DNA of 11,089 nucleotides from Bacillota bacterium (lineage in GTDB: Bacteria > Bacillota_E > Symbiobacteriia > JAMDAP01): contig JAMDAP010000173.1 in assembly GCA_023484675.1 (NCBI GenBank), positions 1-11,089 on the forward strand. The letters are read 5' to 3'. A program made the translations under genes and the position numbers. The notes beneath the pieces were generated by a model. That model was given only the letters and a program-made list of their open reading frames with translations, ran no database searches and was not told the origin of the DNA. Numbering within the stretch: the stretch's first letter is position 1; every line of letters starts with the position of its first letter. Shown here piece by piece: positions 6,952 to 11,089 of the stretch.

Positions 6952-6964
6952 GGAGGGAAGGCCC

Positions 6965-7813
6965 ATGCCCAGAGTCCATGTGGTGACCGACAGCAGCTCG
7001 GACCTTTCCGCAGTGCTGCGTGCGCAACGGGGTATCGCCATGGTGCCGCTGTATATCATCTTTGGTGACGAATCGTACCGGGATCAGGCGGAGATCGGCA
7101 CCGAGGCCTTCTATCAGAAGATGGCCACGTCCAGCGTTTTGCCGCGGACCTCCCAACCCTCGCCGGCCGACTTCCTGGAGGTCTACCGGGCGGTCAGCGA
7201 GCCGGGCGACACCATCGTTTCGGTCCACCTGTCCCACAAGCTTTCCGGGACCATGCAGTCTGCCAATATGGCCAAGGACATGATTGAGGACCGTCAGGTG
7301 CTGGTGGTGGATTCGGGCAGTGTCTCCAGCGGGCTGGGGATGGCGGCTCTGGCCGCAGCCGATGCGGCCAGGGCCGGCCGGCCCGGGGACGAGGTGGCGA
7401 AGACCGCCGCCGAGGTAGCCGCCCGCATTCACCACGTCTTTGCCGTGGAGAGCCTGGATCATTTGCAGCGAACCGGCCGCATCGGCCGGGCAACAGCCTT
7501 CCTGGGGGGGCTGCTATCGGTCAAGCCGCTGCTGACCATCGAAGGGGGTATTGTGGCTCCCCTGGAAAAGGTCCGGGGCAAAAGCAAGGTCATCCCCCGC
7601 ATGGTCGAGATCATGCAAGAACGTACGCCCACCGGCCGCTCCATCGTCTGTGCCCTGCCCCAGGGCGGCGTGCCCGAGGCGGCGGCTGAACTGGAGGCGC
7701 GGATCCGCCAACTCTATGACGTTAAGGAATGGGTGCGCGGCTGGGTCGGCCCGGTGGTCGGCGCCAACGCCGGCCCGGGCATCATGGGCACATTGTGGTA
7801 CGAGGTGGCATGA
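6965..7813 (+). CDS. DegV family fatty-acid-binding protein (FakB-like)
   Basis: DegV/FakB proteins hold a fatty acid in a closed pocket and, in characterised Bacillota, present it to the kinase FakA, which makes acyl-phosphate. Seen here are the N-terminal VVTDSSSDL (6-14), TSQPSPADF (62-70), HLSHKLSGTMQSA (88-100), VDSGSVSSGLGM (115-126), the central VESLDHLQRTGRIGRATAFLGGLLSVKPLL in two blocks (161-174 and 175-190), and the C-terminal GPVVGANAGPG (262-272). The length of 282 residues is standard. ATG 6965 follows AGGAGGGA (6951-6958) by 6 nt; longer readings upstream lie inside fabH and are not real. It sits between fabH and fabD. Because PlsX makes the same acyl-phosphate intermediate, a role in feeding or recycling acyl chains is plausible, but the ligand and kinase partner are unknown. 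Confidence 0.93.
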   Translation: MPRVHVVTDSSSDLSAVLRAQRGIAMVPLYIIFGDESYRDQAEIGTEAFYQKMATSSVLPRTSQPSPADFLEVYRAVSEPGDTIVSVHLSHKLSGTMQSANMAKDMIEDRQVLVVDSGSVSSGLGMAALAAADAARAGRPGDEVAKTAAEVAARIHHVFAVESLDHLQRTGRIGRATAFLGGLLSVKPLLTIEGGIVAPLEKVRGKSKVIPRMVEIMQERTPTGRSIVCALPQGGVPEAAAELEARIRQLYDVKEWVRGWVGPVVGANAGPGIMGTLWYEVA

Positions 7814-7833
7814 TTGTGGTACGAGGTGGCATG
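7792..7833 (+). repeat. Perfect 21-bp tandem direct duplication at the degV/fabD junction
   Basis: The 21-bp unit at 7792-7812 is repeated without change at 7813-7833. It contains a GAGGTGG ribosome-binding-type motif and ends in ATG. Directly after it, ATGGGCAAG occurs twice (7834-7842 and 7843-7851). The first copy encodes the last DegV residues and stop; the second lies between that stop and the best fabD start. As 21 is a multiple of three, the fabD frame is open through both copies. Confidence 0.95.
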
Positions 7834-8784
7834 ATGGGCAAGATGGGCAAGACGGCGTTTCTCTTTCCCGGTCAGGGGGCTCAGTACGCAGGCATGGGCC
7901 GCGAACTGGCGGAGGCCTATCCCGCGGCCCGGCAGGCCTTCGAGGAGGCCGACGACGCCCTGGGACTGCCTCTGAGCCGCCTCTGCTTCGCGGGACCGGA
8001 GGAAGAGTTGGCCCTGACCGAAAACACCCAACCCGCCTTGCTTGCCGCCAGTGTGGCCACGCTGCGGGTACTGCAACGGTCGGGCTTCTCCTGCGACATA
8101 GCGGCGGGCCTCTCCCTGGGCGAGTACACCGCCCTGGTGGCGGCGGGATCACTGGCCTACGCCGACGCCCTGCGCCTGGTGCGCCGCCGCGGCCGCTACA
8201 TGCAGGAGGCGGTGCCCGCCGGGAAGGGGGCCATGGCCGCCGTGCTGGGGCTGGACCGCTCCGTGGTGGAAGGGATGTGCGCCGTGGCCCGCACCGCAGG
8301 CTGGGTGGAGCCGGCCAACTACAATTGCCCCGGCCAGATCGTGGTGGCGGGTGAGACGGCGGCGGTGGAGCGGATGCTGGAGTTGGCCAGGTCGGCGGGC
8401 GCCAGGCGCTCGGTGAAGCTGTCGGTGAGCGCTCCCTTCCACTGCCGGCTGATGGAACCAGCCGGCCGCCGGCTGGCGTTGTACCTGGCGGAGATTGATG
8501 TGCACGATCCCGCCTTCCCGGTGGTGGCCAACGTGGACGCGAGGCCGGTGACGAGGGCCGAGCAGGTCCGGCGCGCCCTGATCGCTCAGGTCAGTTCGCC
8601 CGTTCGCTTCGAGGACTCCCTGCGCTACTTGCTGGACGAGGGCGTCACCCGGTTCATCGAGGTTGGACCCGGCAAGGCTTTGACAGGGTTCGTCCGGAAA
8701 GTGAGCAAGGGCGTCGAAACCGCGAACGTTGAGGACCCGGCCACGCTGGATCGGCTCCTTGAAACGGCCGGGAGGGTTTGCTAA
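7834..8784 (+). CDS. fabD: Malonyl-CoA:ACP transacylase
   Basis: FabD moves the malonyl group from CoA to acyl carrier protein, supplying every elongation step. It opens with TAFLFPGQGAQYAGMG, has the nucleophile elbow GLSLGEYTAL with Ser94, the substrate-binding Arg119 in LVRRRGRYMQ, and the catalytic His203 in APFHCRLM. The length of 316 residues is typical. Start choice: in-frame ATGs lie at 7810, 7831, 7834 and 7843. ATG 7834 is best spaced from the motif GAGG (7823-7826, 7 nt). ATG 7810 overlaps the degV stop as ATGA and would add eight residues (IVVRGGM and a Met), created by the 21-bp duplication. It is followed after 1 nt by fabG. Confidence 0.95.
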   Translation: MGKMGKTAFLFPGQGAQYAGMGRELAEAYPAARQAFEEADDALGLPLSRLCFAGPEEELALTENTQPALLAASVATLRVLQRSGFSCDIAAGLSLGEYTALVAAGSLAYADALRLVRRRGRYMQEAVPAGKGAMAAVLGLDRSVVEGMCAVARTAGWVEPANYNCPGQIVVAGETAAVERMLELARSAGARRSVKLSVSAPFHCRLMEPAGRRLALYLAEIDVHDPAFPVVANVDARPVTRAEQVRRALIAQVSSPVRFEDSLRYLLDEGVTRFIEVGPGKALTGFVRKVSKGVETANVEDPATLDRLLETAGRVC

Positions 8785-8785
8785 G

Positions 8786-9532
8786 ATGTTGCTGACAAAC
8801 CGGGTGGCCATTGTGACCGGTGCATCGGGCGGCCTGGGCCGCACCATTGCAGAGTCGTTGGCCCGGGAGGGAGCAGCTGTCCTGGTCCATTATGGAAGCC
8901 GGGCGGACGCGGCGGAGGCCGTGGTGGCACGCATTCGCGAGGCTGGGGGCAAGGCCCTGGCGCACCGCGCCGACATCACCGATCCGGCCCAGGCGGAAGC
9001 CGTGGTGGGCCGTGCGGTGGCCGAGTTCGGGCGCCTGGACATCCTGGTTAACAACGCCGGCATCAAACGCGACGCCCTGCTGCTGCGGATGAAGCCGGAG
9101 GACTGGGATGCGGTGCTGGCGGCCAACCTCAAGGGCGCTTACGCGTGCACCAAGTCCGCCGCCAAGGTGATGCTGAAGCAGCGGCAGGGGCGCATCATCA
9201 ACATCGCCTCCGTCGCCGGCCTGGTGGGCAACGCCGGGCAGGCCAACTACAGCGCCGCCAAGGCCGGCCTGATCGGCTTCTCCAAGGCGGTGGCGCGGGA
9301 ACTGGCCTCCCGCGGCATCACAGTCAACGTGGTGGCGCCCGGGGCGATCGACGCCGGCATGCTGCAGGAGCTGCCAGAGGAGGGCCGGGAGGCGTACGTC
9401 CGGCAGATCCCCCTGGGACGGCTGGGCGCACCGGAGGACGTGGCGGGAGCCGTGGTATTTTTGGCGTCTGACCTCGGCAACTATATTACGGGTCAAACGC
9501 TGGCCGTCGATGGCGGCCTGACGATGCAATAA
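8786..9532 (+). CDS. fabG: 3-oxoacyl-ACP reductase
   Basis: FabG is the NADPH-dependent reductase of the ketoacyl-ACP formed at each elongation round. It is a classical short-chain dehydrogenase: the nucleotide motif TGASGGLG (11-18), NNAG (89-92), Asn114, Ser142 in NIASVAG, and Tyr155/Lys159 in YSAAK form the complete active site. The C-terminal ITGQTLAVDGGLTM is typical of FabG rather than of other short-chain reductases. The length of 248 residues is standard. ATG 8786 starts 1 nt after the fabD stop, and its ribosome binding site GGGAGGG (8770-8776) lies inside the end of fabD, so translation is probably coupled. Earlier in-frame starts fall within fabD and were not used. Confidence 0.96.
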   Translation: MLLTNRVAIVTGASGGLGRTIAESLAREGAAVLVHYGSRADAAEAVVARIREAGGKALAHRADITDPAQAEAVVGRAVAEFGRLDILVNNAGIKRDALLLRMKPEDWDAVLAANLKGAYACTKSAAKVMLKQRQGRIINIASVAGLVGNAGQANYSAAKAGLIGFSKAVARELASRGITVNVVAPGAIDAGMLQELPEEGREAYVRQIPLGRLGAPEDVAGAVVFLASDLGNYITGQTLAVDGGLTMQ

Positions 9533-9574
9533 ACACTGCAGTTTGACGCAAGTCTTTGGGGAGGTGAACCGGGA

Positions 9575-9817
9575 GTGGCAGGCAAGGAAGCAATCTTCGA
9601 CAAGGTCAAGGAAATCATCGTAGAACAGCTGGGCGTGGAAGAAGATCAGGTGATACCTGAGGCCTCCTTCATCGACGACCTGGGCGCAGATTCGCTCGAT
9701 ATCGTCGAACTGATCATGGCCCTGGAGGAAGAGTTCGATCTCGAAATTCCTGATGAGGAAGCCGAGAAGATCTCCACCGTGGCCGCCGCCGTGACGTACA
9801 TTCGCGAAAACCAGTAA
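9575..9817 (+). CDS. acpP: Acyl carrier protein
   Basis: ACP carries the growing acyl chain as a thioester on a phosphopantetheine arm. The attachment serine is Ser40 in the canonical [11 protein letters not shown]. The protein is 80 residues, strongly acidic and helical, with [13 protein letters not shown] forming the recognition helix 3 region, all as expected. The start is GTG 9575, preceded by GGGGAGGTGA (9558-9567), a near-perfect match to the 16S anti-Shine-Dalgarno sequence. This fits a protein needed in large amounts. A terminator-like hairpin follows 15 nt after the stop and may set acpP level apart from fabF. Confidence 0.97.
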   Translation: MAGKEAIFDKVKEIIVEQLGVEEDQVIPEASFIDDLGADSLDIVELIMALEEEFDLEIPDEEAEKISTVAAAVTYIRENQ

Positions 9818-9832
9818 CCTAGGCTGGTGCAG

Positions 9833-9871
9833 AGTCCCGCCGGGCGCGATTCGTCCCGCGCGGGACTTTTT
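9833..9871 (+). terminator. Rho-independent terminator or attenuator between acpP and fabF
   Basis: AGTCCCGC (9833-9840) pairs perfectly with GCGGGACT (9860-9867) and runs into TTTTT (9867-9871). The 19-nt loop can form a further inner GGG/CCC pairing (9842-9844 with 9855-9857). No clear promoter follows before fabF, so it probably allows partial read-through and lowers fabF transcript relative to acpP. The structure is seen directly; the partial nature is inferred. Confidence 0.75.
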
Positions 9872-9901
9872 GCAGAGACAATGGGTGGGAGGAGAGATGC
9901 A

Positions 9902-10970
9902 GTGCGACGCCGTGTTGTCGTCACGGGCATGGGGGCGGTCACGCCCCTGGGCCTCGGAGTAGAACGCTTTTGGCAGAACCTGATCGCCGGTCGTTCCGGC
10001 GTGGACATCATCACTCACTTTGATCCCACAGACTTTGACTGCCGCATCGCCGGCGAGGCCCGCGATTTCGACCCGGCGGACTTCCTCGACCGCAAGGAAG
10101 CGCGGCGCATGGACCGCTTTACCCAATTCGCGGTTGCCGGGGCAAAGATGGCCCTGGAGCACGGCCGGTTTGATCCCGCGGCCATGGACACCAACCGCGT
10201 CGGGGTCATCTTCGGCTCCGGCATCGGCGGCATGCAGACCCTGACCGACCAATTTATAAACCTCTTCGAGAAGGGGCCGAGGCGGGTCAGTCCGTTCTTC
10301 ATCCCCATGTTCATCCCCAACATGGCGGCGGGGCAGATCGCCATGCAGTTCGGCTTGAAAGGCTTTAATGAAACCGTGGTCACGGCCTGCGCCACCGCCA
10401 ACAACGCCATCGGCGACGCCTTCAAGGCGATTCAGTGGGGCATGGCCGAGGCCATGGTCACCGGCGGCTCGGAGGCTTCGGTGATTCCGCTGGCTCTGGC
10501 CGGGTTCACCTCCATGAAGGCCCTCTCCACGCGCAACGACGAGCCGCAGCGGGCCTCGCGGCCCTTTGATGCGGAGCGCGACGGCTTCGTCATGGGGGGA
10601 GGGCTCCGGGGTCCTGGTGCTGGAGAGCCTGGAGCACGCCAAAGGCCGCGGCGCGACCATCTTGGCGGAGATCGTGGGCTACGGCTGCACCGCTGACGCG
10701 CACCACCTGACGGAGCCGGCGCCGGAGGGGGAAGGGGCCGCCCGGGCCATGCGGGCCGCCCTGGAGGATGCCGGCCTGCGCCCCGAGGACATCGACTACA
10801 TCAACGCCCACGGCACCTCCACGCCCAAGGGCGACCGGTTTGAGACCACGGCCATCAAGACCGTCTTCGGCGACCATGCCCGCCACCTGGCGGTGAGTTC
10901 CACCAAGTCCATGACCGGCCACCTTCTGGGGGCGACGGGGGCGGTGGAGTTGATCGCCTGCATCCAGGCC
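9902..10970 (+). pseudogene. fabF: Beta-ketoacyl-ACP synthase II, frameshifted and 3'-truncated as given
   Basis: FabF is the elongating condensing enzyme. The N-terminal part reads RRRVVVTGMGAVTPLGLG, then the nucleophile Cys163 in TACATANNAIGDA. The open frame then breaks after [11 protein letters not shown]: a run of six G (10594-10599) has one base more than the five needed to read [11 protein letters not shown]. In the +1 frame the rest continues with [12 protein letters not shown] (His303) and [12 protein letters not shown] (His340), so both active-site histidines are present at standard positions. Homology stops near [11 protein letters not shown] at about 10970; the last 50-60 residues are missing and replaced by unrelated sequence. 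Start: GTG 9902, 9 nt after GGAGG (9888-9892), matches family N-termini; ATG 9881 lacks a ribosome binding site. The frameshift is more likely a sequencing error than real decay. Confidence 0.9.
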
Positions 10971-11089
10971 ACCCGCGCCTCGCGGATCTCCACCACCAGG
11001 TCCTGGATCTCCAGCCGCTCCAGTTCCGACCGGTGGCCGAGGTATTGCTCCGCCCGCTCCGCCTGAACCGCCAGATCCTCAACCTGACC
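10971..11089 (-). CDS. smc: Chromosome partition protein SMC, internal fragment (coiled coil)
   Basis: Read on the minus strand from 11089, this stretch stays open and gives a charged, leucine-spaced helix: [19 protein letters not shown], then [19 protein letters not shown]. This closely resembles the first coiled-coil arm of bacterial SMC just after the N-terminal ATPase lobe, where a 'LxxQAExAxRYxxLxxELxxLExxLLxxEI' pattern is common. Only about 40 residues are present, with neither start nor stop in the window. The fragment begins where fabF homology ends (10964-10976). In related genomes smc lies downstream of fabF-rnc on the same strand, so its reversed orientation here is anomalous and suggests a chimeric join. 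SbcC or another coiled-coil ATPase is a less likely alternative. Confidence 0.6.

Noticed and set aside
5746..7059. 437-codon minus-strand open frame across fabH
   Set aside because: It is antisense to a complete FabH with intact catalytic residues, and its translation is low-complexity His/Gly/Arg-rich sequence without family features.
9827..9883. GTG 9827 or ATG 9881 as the fabF start
   Set aside because: GTG 9827 would put the terminator hairpin within the gene, ATG 9881 has no ribosome binding site, and the added residues do not match FabF N-termini.
8654..10660. Very long open frame (668 codons) on the minus strand across fabG, acpP and fabF
   Set aside because: It mirrors well-identified + strand genes in GC-rich DNA, has no recognisable domain, is rich in Arg/His/Gly/Pro, and crosses the acpP/fabF terminator. 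It is a compositional shadow.
1..11089. A novel defence, mobile or toxin-antitoxin system, CRISPR array, tRNA or IS element
   Set aside because: Every long + strand frame is a recognisable housekeeping gene, gaps are short and mostly explained by regulatory elements, and no terminal inverted repeats, integrase, spaced repeats or cloverleaf structures were seen.

Overview
The window is about 11 kb of GC-rich DNA carrying housekeeping genes, nearly all on the + strand. It suggests a high-GC, low-rank-unassigned member of the Bacillota (Clostridia-like). The reasons are a FapR-type lipid regulator, a bifunctional RibBA, a one-operon riboflavin pathway behind an FMN riboswitch, strong AGGAGG-type ribosome binding sites, and the order fapR-plsX-fabH-(degV)-fabD-fabG-acpP-fabF, which in this phylum normally runs on into rnc and smc. 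I cannot name the genus from sequence alone.

Region 1 (1-211) is rpmF, ribosomal protein L32, with an intact zinc-ribbon. Region 2 (212-4078) is a complete riboflavin operon: an FMN riboswitch (256-400), a Rho-independent terminator just before the first ribosome binding site (446-471), then ribD, ribE, ribBA and ribH. Together these take GTP and ribulose 5-phosphate to riboflavin. The riboswitch and terminator form a textbook premature-termination switch. The 5' arm of the aptamer closing stem can also pair with the left arm of the terminator, which gives a natural antiterminator.

Region 3 (4079-10970) is the fatty-acid/phospholipid cluster. It opens with a good sigma-A type promoter (TTGCCT-17 bp-TATACT) followed at once by a 17-bp palindrome, TTAG-N9-CTAA, that looks like a FapR operator. 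FapR therefore probably represses its own operon and is released by malonyl-CoA. Then come plsX (acyl-phosphate synthesis), fabH (initiating ketoacyl synthase), a DegV-family fatty-acid-binding protein, fabD, fabG and acpP. A terminator-like hairpin follows acpP, and then fabF. No fabZ dehydratase and no enoyl reductase lie in the window; they must be elsewhere if the cycle is complete.

The right end is damaged. fabF has one extra G in a G run (frameshift near 10594-10599). From about 10964-10976 it is cut off and joined to a minus-strand fragment that reads as the N-terminal coiled coil of the chromosome-condensation protein SMC. Because smc normally lies downstream on the same strand, this inverted join at the window edge looks more like an assembly or amplification chimera than biology.

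I see no CRISPR array, tRNA, insertion sequence, phage gene or new defence system. The observations most worth checking are regulatory (an extra hairpin inside riboswitch P2, the FapR box), a perfect 21-bp tandem duplication at the degV/fabD junction, and the chimeric right end.
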